The position numbers and the translations under genes were made by a program. Below are positions 1 to 7,879 of a DNA stretch of 64,000 nt, piece by piece; position 1 is the first letter of the stretch; every line of letters starts with the position of its first letter. The stretch lies in NCBI GenBank assembly GCA_003241685.1, contig QFPJ01000013.1:142736-206735 (forward strand), given 5' to 3'. The stretch is from Sphingopyxis macrogoltabida. GTDB lineage: Bacteria > Pseudomonadota > Alphaproteobacteria > Sphingomonadales > Sphingomonadaceae. The notes beneath the pieces were generated by a model. It saw nothing but the letters and a program-made list of their open reading frames with translations. It had not been told where the DNA came from and searched no databases.

Positions 1-626
1 CCCTGGACCACGCCGCCCATCAGCGCGCTGAGCCCGACCGAGCCGCCGCCGATGATCAGCAGCGAAGATCCGGCTTCGCAGGCCAGCGCGTTCATCGCCG
101 CGCCGGCGCCGGTCTGGACGCCGCATCCCAGCGGTCCCAATTGCCAGAGCGGCGCGGATTTCGGTACTTTGACAACATTGCGTTCATAAGCGAGCGCGTG
201 CGTCGCAAAAGAGGATTGGGAGAAGAACGCCCCCGATACCGGCGCGCCGCCGCAGCATAGCGGCGATATGCCGTCGCTGCGTCCGCCGCCATAGTTGAGC
301 GGGACAAGGTCGGCGCAATAGGCCGGGTCGCCCGCCTGGCAGCGCCGGCACGATCCGCAACTGCGGAAGGTGAGCACGACATGATCGCCCACCGCGACCT
401 TGGTCACCGCGCTGCCGATCGCCTCGACGACGCCGGCGCCTTCATGGCCGAACACCGCGGGCAACGGGACGGGCGTCCCGCCGCCGAGCGCAACCAGATC
501 GGTATGGCAAACCCCGACCCCGACGATCCGGACCCGAATTTCATCGGGCCGCGGATCGTCGAGTTCCAGCGTTTCGATCGTGAACGGCCCCGATGTCGTG
601 CGGGCCAGCGCAGCCTGGATCTTCAT
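1..626 (-). CDS. Zinc-dependent alcohol dehydrogenase (aryl/benzyl-alcohol type), 5' part only
   Basis: The gene is read from the ATG at 624-626 leftwards and runs off the window edge, so about 208 N-terminal residues are visible. They show the medium-chain dehydrogenase GroES-like domain: catalytic zinc Cys in the VCHTD motif (Cys40), GHEGAG with the second ligand, four structural-zinc cysteines in CGSCRRC plus a following Cys, and the start of the Rossmann fold (LLIIGGGSVG). Family knowledge: such enzymes oxidise primary or aromatic alcohols to aldehydes with NAD(+). It ends 16 bases beyond the stop of the TonB receptor on the same strand and may be co-transcribed with it. The substrate is inferred only from family resemblance. 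Confidence 0.85.
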   Translation of the reverse strand, partial: MKIQAALARTTSGPFTIETLELDDPRPDEIRVRIVGVGVCHTDLVALGGGTPVPLPAVFGHEGAGVVEAIGSAVTKVAVGDHVVLTFRSCGSCRRCQAGDPAYCADLVPLNYGGGRSDGISPLCCGGAPVSGAFFSQSSFATHALAYERNVVKVPKSAPLWQLGPLGCGVQTGAGAAMNALACEAGSSLLIIGGGSVGLSALMGGVVQ

Positions 627-642
627 CGCGCGAAGCCCCCGC

Positions 643-2802
643 TCACCGGAATTTGACCTCGAAGCGCACGCCATAGGTGGCCGGCTGGGCATAGCTGCCC
701 GCGTCACCGGCGGCCGCCGTCACGATCTGGGAATTATAAACCTCGTCGAACAGGTTCTTGCCCCAGACCGTGACCTTCCAGGCTTCGGAATCGGGTGCCC
801 ACGACAGCGAGGCGTCGGCGAGAGTTACCGGTTTCTGCTTGATACGATTGAGCGAATCCCAGTAGAATTTGCCCTCGTAATTCACATTGCCGGCAAGGAC
901 GAGCTGGCCGCCGCCGACGCCCACCGTATAGTCGGCACCGATATGGCCGCTGACCCGCGGCATCTTGGCAAGATCGTTCCCGCTCACGTCGCGAACGACC
1001 GACACATTCCCGCCTATCGGCACGCCCATGCCATTGGTGGCCGGAATGGTCACGACGGCGTCGGGGAAATCCTTGTAGGTCGCTTTCAGAAGCGACCCGC
1101 CTGCGCGGATGTTGAGCGCCTGGCTGGCGCGGATCGCAATATCGCCCTCGAAGCCGTAGATGCGGGCGCTTGCCGCATTCTGGAGAAGCGGGACACCCGT
1201 CACGGCGTCGCGCGCGGTGACCTGAATGTCCTTGTAATCGGTATAATAGGCGGCGAAATTTGTGCGGAGCCACGGCAGCGGATCGGATTTGATCCCCGCT
1301 TCATATTGGGTGACGATTTCAGGATCGACTGCTCTCGTCGCCACGGTGCTGCTGTTGAACAGCCCGCTTTTGAACGCCTGGCCCGCCTTGACATAGACAT
1401 TGGTGCCGTCGACGATTTCATAGCTCAAGGTCCCCGAGGGGGTGAAGCGGTTGAAGCTGTCGCCATAGCGGCGACCCGTGAGGACGGTGGGCGCGAGGCG
1501 GTCGAACTGCGCCTTCTTGTCCTCGAGCGTGTAACGGCCCGACACGGTGAAGGTCAGCCGGTCGGTCAGGTCGTAGCTGCCCTGGCCATAGACCGCGAAA
1601 CTGTCGGTCCACTGCCGGCTGAAGGCTTTCAGCGCCAGCGCGCCGTTGGAATAGGCCTGCAAGGGATCGAAAGTGGAGCGGTCATGAAAATAGACCGCGC
1701 CGACCAGCCATTTGAACGGGCCGTTGCCGTTCGAGGTCAGGTAATTTTCAAGGTAGAGCGAGCGCGATTTATAGGTGTTGTCGAAACCGGCGGCGACAAG
1801 GCTGGTGCCGTCGGAATCGGCCGGCGCGCGGGCGACATTGTCCTGATAGCTCGCGACGCCATGGACATCGAACGCCGACCCGCGGATCGTGAGCGATAGC
1901 GCGAGCGAATCCTGATTGAGGTCGAGAAAGGCCAGGTTTGATGCGGTTTCAAAGGGCCGCGTCGCGGCAATGCCGTTGTTGGGTGCGCGCAGGCCGATCG
2001 AGTTGCCGTTGATCGGCTGGTTGACCGAATCGGCGCTGAAACGTTCGACGTGCGAATAGGTCAGCGTCGTTTCGACGGCGTCTGAAATGTCTAGCTTCAC
2101 TTTGGAACGGATGCTCAGGCCGTTGCGATCGCCAGTTTTCTTGCCGGTCACAATGTTGCGGATATAGCCATTGTCGTCGCTGTAGATCACGCCCAGATCG
2201 GCAGCGATCGGACCGGCGCCGCCGCTGACATAGCCCTTGATTTCGACGAGATCGAAGCGGCCATAACCGATGCTGGCCCTGGCGCGAAACTCGTCCGACG
2301 GCGTCGTCGTGATCAGGTTGATCGCGCCGCCCGTCGCGTTGCGGCCGAGCAACGCGCCCTGCGGGCCCTTGAGGACCTCGACGCGCTCCAGATTGTTGAG
2401 TTCGATGAAGCCGCCGACGAGGAAGGGCTGGTAGACCCCGTCGATAAAGATCGGAACGACCGATTCATCGCCGGCATTCACGCCGCGCGTGCCGATGCCG
2501 CGGATCGTCGCCTGCGGGGCATAGGCGCCGCGCGTGAAGTTCAGACCCGACGTGAGTTTGGTCAGTTCCTGTGTGCTGCTGATTTCTGCGGTTTCGAGCG
2601 TGCTCGCCGAAAAGGCCGAAATCGCGACCGGCACGTCCTGCAGCCGTTCCTCGCGCCGCTGCGCAGTGACCACGATGTCGCCGATGCCGGCCGACGCCTG
2701 TTCGGCATCGTCCGCCGGCGGCGCCGCAGCTTCTTGTGCATAGCCGGCATGCGGAAGGCCGACGAGCGCAGCGCCCAGCAGCAATAGTGCCTTGTTTTTC
2801 AT
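643..2802 (-). CDS. TonB-dependent outer-membrane receptor
   Basis: A 719-residue protein with an N-terminal signal peptide (MKNKALLLLG... ending near the Ala-Gln of YAQE), a TonB-box/plug region beginning around DIVVTAQRREE, and a long beta-barrel ending in aromatic/basic residues (FEVKFR). The ATG at 2800-2802 is preferred over an upstream start because GGGAGAGGACAG lies just ahead of it. In sphingomonads these receptors import substrates other than siderophores and often sit beside catabolic genes. Its promoter region carries a lux-box-like site (3139-3158) shared with the neighbouring regulator, so it probably belongs to that regulon. The ligand is unknown. Confidence 0.92.
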   Translation of the reverse strand: MKNKALLLLGAALVGLPHAGYAQEAAAPPADDAEQASAGIGDIVVTAQRREERLQDVPVAISAFSASTLETAEISSTQELTKLTSGLNFTRGAYAPQATIRGIGTRGVNAGDESVVPIFIDGVYQPFLVGGFIELNNLERVEVLKGPQGALLGRNATGGAINLITTTPSDEFRARASIGYGRFDLVEIKGYVSGGAGPIAADLGVIYSDDNGYIRNIVTGKKTGDRNGLSIRSKVKLDISDAVETTLTYSHVERFSADSVNQPINGNSIGLRAPNNGIAATRPFETASNLAFLDLNQDSLALSLTIRGSAFDVHGVASYQDNVARAPADSDGTSLVAAGFDNTYKSRSLYLENYLTSNGNGPFKWLVGAVYFHDRSTFDPLQAYSNGALALKAFSRQWTDSFAVYGQGSYDLTDRLTFTVSGRYTLEDKKAQFDRLAPTVLTGRRYGDSFNRFTPSGTLSYEIVDGTNVYVKAGQAFKSGLFNSSTVATRAVDPEIVTQYEAGIKSDPLPWLRTNFAAYYTDYKDIQVTARDAVTGVPLLQNAASARIYGFEGDIAIRASQALNIRAGGSLLKATYKDFPDAVVTIPATNGMGVPIGGNVSVVRDVSGNDLAKMPRVSGHIGADYTVGVGGGQLVLAGNVNYEGKFYWDSLNRIKQKPVTLADASLSWAPDSEAWKVTVWGKNLFDEVYNSQIVTAAAGDAGSYAQPATYGVRFEVKFR

Positions 2803-3266
2803 AACTGTCCTCTCCCTTGTCACTTTTTCTTGTTTCGATGGGTGCGGCGCCGTCAGTGTCCGGGGTGCAGTGGGTGATCACGCCATGGACGCCGAGCGGG
2901 ACGGCGCCGGTCGATCTGCTCGATCCTGACGACGGCGCTTCGACCAGATCCGTGTTTCAAGGCGTGTATCGTGACTGACCCATGGATCCCTTCCGGTTCG
3001 CATGGGCGAGTTCCTGCGCGCGCTGCACGAGCCTGTGCTGCGCGTCTATTCCTCTCCCATGACCGCTGGTTTCGACCGTCGCTTTGGCGTCTTCCAGTCT
3101 TGCTGGCTAAGAGATCGGCTTCTCTGGCAGCAAAAAAAAGCTAGCGGAAACGCAAGGTAGTTTCAGTCCGCATCGACGGGAATTCGCGCGCCGTCAGACC
3201 GCCGATCGCCGCCAGTAGAAGGCAGAGAATAAACGCAAATTTTCTATCCCGGCCTGTGGGGTCGGT
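2803..3266. other. Intergenic region, promoter of the TonB receptor
   Basis: About 460 bases between the receptor start and the stop of the LuxR-type regulator. The only convincing element is the lux-box-like dyad at 3139-3158 preceded by an A-tract. A 46-codon frame at 2838-2978 on the plus strand has no ribosome binding site and is not called. The unusually long leader (about 330 bases between the dyad and the receptor start) has no other recognised structure. Confidence 0.6.
3139..3158 (-). promoter_or_regulatory. Lux-box-like dyad upstream of the TonB receptor
   Basis: Twenty bases AGCTAGCG-GAAA-CGCAAGGT form an imperfect inverted repeat (6 of 8 positions pair) with the spacing of a LuxR-family operator. 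The site is preceded by a run of eight A. Positions 3133-3159 match the reverse complement of 4088-4114 in 26 of 27 bases. Both copies lie upstream of genes adjoining the LuxR-type regulator. Binding by that regulator is inference. Confidence 0.65.
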
Positions 3267-4037
3267 TCAGGCGACCGATCCGATCAACCCGAGTTGCGCC
3301 GCAATCGCGACGGTTTGAGTCCGCGACCGCGCGCTGAGTTTGCGCGCGGCGTTTTCGATGTGGAACCGCGCCGTACCGGGTACGACATCGAGCTCGATCG
3401 CGATCTGCTTGTCGGTCATCCCGCGCGCGGCGAAGGTGACGCATGCGACCTCCTGCTTCGTCAGGTGGCGCATGCCGTCGAGCGCATCCTGCCGGAATGG
3501 CTGTGCGTGCGCGCGCATGAAATAGACGCCCGCGACGATCAGCGTCGATCGCCATTCTTCCAATATCCGCTCCAGATCATGCTCGGCCGACCCGATGAAA
3601 CTGATGCAGCCGATATGGCCGCGCGGGGCGTGGATCGGGACGCAGATACCGCCGGTCATTCCGAAACTGGCGGCAAAGTTCAGGATCCGGCGCTGCGCGG
3701 CGTCGATGACGACGGGGATCGACCAGCCTTCGGCGTCGACGCGCCAGATGAAGGGCACCGATTCGGTGCGGCACGCCAGATAGACCGGATTGTTGAGCCG
3801 GTACTGGCGGCGGTTCCATGTCACGCGAAACTTCGCGGGCAGGTTCGATTCGAAGATCGGTTTGTCGCGGCGGTAACCGATCAGTGACGACAGCGACGAC
3901 AGATCGTCGATCACCGTGACGGTCGGAATACCCATGGCATCCCCGATATCGCGCACGGCGCGCAGCGCGACCTCGCTGTCGCCAGCCTGCGTCATGCGGA
4001 GCGCGTGTATAGCGGGCTTGGCGTTCTTGCTGGTCAT
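3267..4037 (-). CDS. LuxR-family transcriptional regulator (solo, autoinducer-binding-like domain)
   Basis: A 256-residue protein. Residues about 20-175 resemble the autoinducer-binding domain (Trp74, Tyr79, Pro84 and Trp98 fit the conserved ligand-pocket pattern). Residues about 190-250 are a LuxR-type helix-turn-helix (LTKQEVACVTFAARG, then TDKQIAIELDV and TARFHIENAARKL). The position normally held by the pocket Asp is Asn83. The ATG at 4035-4037 has GGGAGAGG upstream. No luxI-type synthase is present in the window, so this is a solo that may sense a dietary or endogenous ligand. It lies between the TonB receptor and the divergent CoA-catabolic operon, each with a lux-box-like site in its promoter. 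Confidence 0.88.
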   Translation of the reverse strand: MTSKNAKPAIHALRMTQAGDSEVALRAVRDIGDAMGIPTVTVIDDLSSLSSLIGYRRDKPIFESNLPAKFRVTWNRRQYRLNNPVYLACRTESVPFIWRVDAEGWSIPVVIDAAQRRILNFAASFGMTGGICVPIHAPRGHIGCISFIGSAEHDLERILEEWRSTLIVAGVYFMRAHAQPFRQDALDGMRHLTKQEVACVTFAARGMTDKQIAIELDVVPGTARFHIENAARKLSARSRTQTVAIAAQLGLIGSVA

Positions 4038-4088
4038 GATGCCTCTCCCGGATTGCGGCGATGGCGATCGATTTCGCCTGCGCACGAT

Positions 4089-4108
4089 ACCTTGCGTTTT
4101 CGCTAGCT
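4089..4108 (+). promoter_or_regulatory. Lux-box-like dyad in the luxR/thiolase divergent promoter
   Basis: ACCTTGCG-TTTT-CGCTAGCT followed by seven T in total; near-identical, in inverted orientation, to 3139-3158. It sits in the gap between the LuxR-type gene (start 4037, minus) and the thiolase-like gene (plus), so it could control both. Paired conservation over 27 bases outside any gene argues for function. Confidence 0.65.
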
Positions 4109-4268
4109 TTTTTTCCAGCCCCCAAAGTTCGATCACAGGGTCGCCCCACAAGAGGGCGCCGCCGCGGCGGCCATGAAAACGAGCCTTCGGGAAGAGGAAC
4201 GATGCCGCGCCGATCGGTTGGCGCGCAAATTGTCCGCTCGCCCCGAACGCCTGACGATCGGGATGGAT

Positions 4269-5429
4269 ATGTCATTTTCCGCATCCGCAATCACCGGCTT
4301 TGCCGAACGGCCGTCGGCGAAGACGCCCGATGGGCAGAGCGCGTTGTCGATCATCGCTGCGCTTGCGCGAGATGCGGTGGCCGATGCCGGACTGGACCGG
4401 GATCAAGTGGATGGGTTGCTGCTGACTATTCCGGTCTTTGGCTACAGCGCCTTTTTCCCGTCGGTCGTGGCGGACAATCTCGGGCTGAACCTCAGCTATT
4501 TCGACGTGGTCGAACTGGGCGGGGCGTCGTCGGCGGGCATGATCTGGCGCGCTGCGGCGGCGATCGAGGCGGGGCTGTGCAATCATGTCCTGTGCGTCAC
4601 CGCCGACCTGTCGGGCGGCGAGCACACCCCGTTCGGGCTGCTGTTGCCGCCCGGCGATGCCGAGTTCGAACAGCCGTTCGGCGCATCGCCGCCCAACGCC
4701 GGCTATGCGATGATCGCACGCCGCCATATGCACGAATTCGGCACGCGCCCCGAACAGCTCGCGAAGATCGCGGTCAGCCAGCGCGCCAATGCGCTGAAGA
4801 CGCCGGGCGCGCTGTTCGGCGACACGCCGCTGACCATCGACGATGTGCTGCAATCGAAACTGGTCTTCGATCCGCTCCACCTGTTCGAGATCGTGTCGCC
4901 CTGCACCGGCGGGGCAGCGGTGATCGTTTCGCGGCGGAGCGCGGCGCCGGATAATGGCCATCCGCCGGTGCTGCTGCTCGGCGCGGGCGAGGCGGGGTCG
5001 CATACGTCGATCACCTCGCGCCGCGACATCACGACCTCATGGGCGAAAGATTCGGCGGCGCGGGCTTTTGCGATGGCGGGGGTGACGCCGGAGAACGCCG
5101 ATTTCGCGCAAATCTATGATTGCTACACGATCGCGGTGCTGATGTTCCTCGAAGACCTGGGCTTTTGCGCCAAGGGGCACGGCGGCGCCTTTGTTACCGA
5201 GCGCGACATGGGCTTTGGCGGCGATTTCCCCTGCAACACCAATGGCGGGCAGCTTTCCTTCGGGCAGGCAGGCGCGGCCGGCGGGATGACGCATGTCGTC
5301 GAAGGCGTGCGCCAGTTGATGGGGCGCGCGGGCGAGCGGCAGGTCGCCGGCGCCTCGGTCGGCGTTGTCCATGGCAATGGCGGGGTGATGTCGGACCAGG
5401 TCACGCTGGTCCTGGGCAACGGAGGTTAA
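4269..5429 (+). CDS. Thiolase-superfamily protein (SCP2/Ltp2-like)
   Basis: About 386 residues with a thiolase fold. The N-terminal half has the pattern SIIAALARDAVADAGL and a core segment ELGGASSAGM, and the C-terminal half has FAQIYDCYTIAVL and VVHGNGGVM. At the place where thiolases carry the nucleophilic Cys, this protein has Gly, as in Ltp2-type retro-aldolases, which work with a DUF35 partner. The very next gene encodes such a partner. The start is uncertain: ATGs at 4263 and 4269 match the family start best, although the frame is open from 4173 and no strong ribosome binding site is visible. Likely a C-C lyase or thiolase step on a CoA ester. Confidence 0.82.
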   Translation: MSFSASAITGFAERPSAKTPDGQSALSIIAALARDAVADAGLDRDQVDGLLLTIPVFGYSAFFPSVVADNLGLNLSYFDVVELGGASSAGMIWRAAAAIEAGLCNHVLCVTADLSGGEHTPFGLLLPPGDAEFEQPFGASPPNAGYAMIARRHMHEFGTRPEQLAKIAVSQRANALKTPGALFGDTPLTIDDVLQSKLVFDPLHLFEIVSPCTGGAAVIVSRRSAAPDNGHPPVLLLGAGEAGSHTSITSRRDITTSWAKDSAARAFAMAGVTPENADFAQIYDCYTIAVLMFLEDLGFCAKGHGGAFVTERDMGFGGDFPCNTNGGQLSFGQAGAAGGMTHVVEGVRQLMGRAGERQVAGASVGVVHGNGGVMSDQVTLVLGNGG

Positions 5430-5433
5430 TCTG

Positions 5434-5847
5434 ATGAACGAGGAATATCGCAAGCCGCTGCCGCGTCCGACGTCGATCAGCAAGCCTTTCTGGGACGCCG
5501 CGCACGAAGGCCGCTTCGTCGTCCAGACCTGCACCGCGTGCGGAACGAGCCAGCACCCGCCGCGCCCGCTGTGCCTGTCGTGCTGGGGCGATGCGCTCGT
5601 CTGGAAACCCGCGAGCGGCAAGGGGCAGATCTATTCCTTCACCGTCGCGCATCGCACCTCGACCAAGGGGTTCCGCGATGACACGCCCTATGTGGTCGCG
5701 ATCGTCGAGACCGACGAGGGCGCCCGGATGACGACCAATATCATCGGCTGCGACCCTGCAGACCTGCAGATCGGCATGGCGGTCGAGGTCGTGCTCGACC
5801 GCGTCACCGATGCCGTGACCCTCCCCAAATTCACCCCCACGAACTGA
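5434..5847 (+). CDS. Zn-ribbon/OB-fold protein (DUF35, ChsH2-like)
   Basis: A 137-residue protein with an N-terminal rubredoxin-like zinc ribbon (CTACG and CLSCW, two CxxC pairs) and a C-terminal OB-fold domain. GGAGG precedes the ATG. These small proteins bind acyl-CoA and partner with thiolase-like or hydratase proteins; in steroid degradation a DUF35 domain is needed by the Ltp2 aldolase. It follows the thiolase-like gene by four bases, which suggests a complex of the two products. A complex is inferred from synteny. Confidence 0.88.
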   Translation: MNEEYRKPLPRPTSISKPFWDAAHEGRFVVQTCTACGTSQHPPRPLCLSCWGDALVWKPASGKGQIYSFTVAHRTSTKGFRDDTPYVVAIVETDEGARMTTNIIGCDPADLQIGMAVEVVLDRVTDAVTLPKFTPTN

Positions 5848-5861
5848 ACAGGATTTTCGCC

Positions 5862-6653
5862 ATGACCGCCCCGACCGAAACGCCCCAGCATATCCTGACC
5901 GAAGTGGTCGACGAGCATATCCTCGTCGTCACGATGAACCGCCCCGAAGCGCGCAACGCCTTCAACGCCGATATGAGCGCGCAGATGCAGGCGGCGATGG
6001 ATCGCTATGCCGACGATCCGTCGCTGTGGGTGTGCATCATCCGCGGCGAAGGGCCGACCTTTTCGGCGGGTATGGACCTGAAGGCGGCGGCGAAGGGCGA
6101 CTTCGGCAAGATGCCGGCGCGCGGCGGGTTCGGCATCCTGTTCGACCCGCCGCAAAAGCCGCTGATCGCCGCAGTCGATGGTTCGGCCTTTGCCGGCGGG
6201 TTCGAAATCGCGCTGTCGTGCGACCTGATTGTCGCCGCGGATAATTCGACCTTTGGGCTGCCCGAGACGAAATGGAGCCTGATCGCGATCGGCGGCGGCG
6301 TGCTGCGCCTGCCGCAGCGGCTTCCCTATCATATCGCGATGGAGATGATCCTGACCGCGCGGCCCAAGCCGGTGCAGGAGCTTGCTCCTTACGGGCTGGT
6401 CAACCGCGTCGTCGCCCCCGGCCAATGCTATGCGGCGGCGCTCGATCTGGCGCGCCTGATCCTCGCCAACGCGCCGCTGGCGGTTCAGGGCAGCAAGCGG
6501 ATCGTCCATCGCAGCATCGCCGAACAATGGCCCTTTGCGCAGGGGCTGACCGAACAGCGCGCGGAAATGAAGCAGGTCGCGGCGTCGGCCGACTATCGCC
6601 AGGGGGTGACCAGCTTCGCCGAGAAACGCGCCAGCGTCTGGACGGGAAGCTGA
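5862..6653 (+). CDS. Enoyl-CoA hydratase/isomerase family protein (crotonase)
   Basis: A 263-residue crotonase-fold protein with the N-terminal MNRPEARNAFN signature, an oxyanion-hole segment GEGPTFSAGMDLKAA, and the second oxyanion region AVDGSAFAGGFEIALSCD. Members hydrate enoyl-CoA or catalyse related CoA-ester chemistry in the cytoplasm. It is the third gene of a tight operon with thiolase, DUF35 and CoA-transferase genes, consistent with a beta-oxidation-like pathway. The exact reaction cannot be told from sequence. Confidence 0.9.
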   Translation: MTAPTETPQHILTEVVDEHILVVTMNRPEARNAFNADMSAQMQAAMDRYADDPSLWVCIIRGEGPTFSAGMDLKAAAKGDFGKMPARGGFGILFDPPQKPLIAAVDGSAFAGGFEIALSCDLIVAADNSTFGLPETKWSLIAIGGGVLRLPQRLPYHIAMEMILTARPKPVQELAPYGLVNRVVAPGQCYAAALDLARLILANAPLAVQGSKRIVHRSIAEQWPFAQGLTEQRAEMKQVAASADYRQGVTSFAEKRASVWTGS

Positions 6654-6655
6654 CC

Positions 6656-7879
6656 ATGACCAGCGCTGCGCTTCCGCTCCAGGGTATCCGCGTCCTCGAA
6701 CTCGGCCGCCTGCTCGCAGCGCCTTTAGCTGCGCAGATGCTCGGCGACATGGGCGCCGAGGTCATCAAGATCGAACGCGCCGGTCGCGGCGACGAGTTCC
6801 GCCATTATGGCCCGCCGTTCATGCATGACAAACAGGGCCGACGCACCGACCAGTCGGCAAGCTTTGCATCGACGAACCGCAACAAGCGCGGGATGACGAT
6901 CGATTTCGCGAAGCCCGAGGGCCGCGAAATCATCCTCGAACTCGCGCGGCAGAGCGACGTGTTCATCGAGAATTTCAAGACCGGCAGCCTCGCGCACTAC
7001 GGGCTGGACTATGACGCGATCAACGCGGTCAATCCCGACATCATCTATCTGTCGGTGACGGGGTTTGGACAGACGGGCCCCTATGCGCAGCGGCCGGGCA
7101 CCGACGGCGCCTTTCAGGCGATGTGCGGCCTGATGGCGGTAACCGGCGAGCCCGCGGGCGCTCCGCAAAAGGCAGGCACCTTCATCGTCGATTTCGTGAC
7201 CGGATTGTTCGGCACGATCGCGGTGCTGAGCGCGCTGCGCCACCGCGAGATCAATCAGGGCGGCGGGCAGGCGATCGACCTCGCGCTGCTCGATTGCAGC
7301 CTCGCCGCCATGGCGATGCGCGCGTCGGAATATTTCGTCGACGGCAAGGAACCCGACCGCGTGGGCAACCGGACCCCGGGGTCGGCGCCGTCGCAGATAT
7401 TTTCGTGCAGCGACGGCGATCTGGTCATCCAGGCGGGCTTCGAAGATGCCTATCGCAATCTGTGCCGCGTCGTCGGGCGTCCCGACCTTGCCGTCGATCC
7501 GCGCTTTGCGACGCGCGACAATCGCGTCGTCCATATCGATGCGCTGGAACCCGAACTCAATGCGGCGCTGTCGAAGCAGAGCGTGGCGCACTGGTTCGCC
7601 GAATTGTCGGCGGCGGGGGTCATCTGCGCCCCCATCTATGCGCCCGGCGAGGCTTTTGACGATCCGCATGTCGTCGCGCGGGGTGTGCGGGTGCGCATTC
7701 CGCATCCCGACACCGGCACGCTTGATGTCGTCGCCAACCCGATCCGTTTTTCCAAGACGCCGATCGAAACCTACACCGCCCCGCCCAAGCTGGGCGAGGG
7801 CAATGCCGACATATTGGCCGACCTGTTGGGATATGCGCCCGACCGGATCGCGCGGCTGGCAGCGGAAGGAATATTGTGA
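6656..7879 (+). CDS. Class III CoA-transferase (CaiB/BaiF family), first copy
   Basis: A 407-residue protein with the family start GIRVLELGRLLAAPLAAQ, the motif MGAEVIKIERAGRGDEFR, and the YDAINAVNPDIIYLSVTGFGQTGP block. The catalytic Asp of this family falls in a QAIDLALLD-type segment. The ATG lies two bases after the crotonase stop. Such enzymes move CoA between organic acids. The adjacent second copy suggests either a heteromer or two activation steps for one substrate. Confidence 0.92.
   Translation: MTSAALPLQGIRVLELGRLLAAPLAAQMLGDMGAEVIKIERAGRGDEFRHYGPPFMHDKQGRRTDQSASFASTNRNKRGMTIDFAKPEGREIILELARQSDVFIENFKTGSLAHYGLDYDAINAVNPDIIYLSVTGFGQTGPYAQRPGTDGAFQAMCGLMAVTGEPAGAPQKAGTFIVDFVTGLFGTIAVLSALRHREINQGGGQAIDLALLDCSLAAMAMRASEYFVDGKEPDRVGNRTPGSAPSQIFSCSDGDLVIQAGFEDAYRNLCRVVGRPDLAVDPRFATRDNRVVHIDALEPELNAALSKQSVAHWFAELSAAGVICAPIYAPGEAFDDPHVVARGVRVRIPHPDTGTLDVVANPIRFSKTPIETYTAPPKLGEGNADILADLLGYAPDRIARLAAEGIL

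Noticed and set aside
2838..2978. Possible 46-aa ORF in the TonB receptor leader
   Set aside because: No ribosome binding site, no hydrophobic or domain features and ordinary composition for chance frames at this GC content.
4202..4954. ATG at 4202 with GGGAAGAGGAACG just upstream, in a frame different from the thiolase
   Set aside because: The ribosome binding site is attractive, but the encoded sequence is Arg-rich shadow sequence while the overlapping frame is a clear thiolase. It may hint at a frameshift or leader peptide near the true thiolase start, which is left open.
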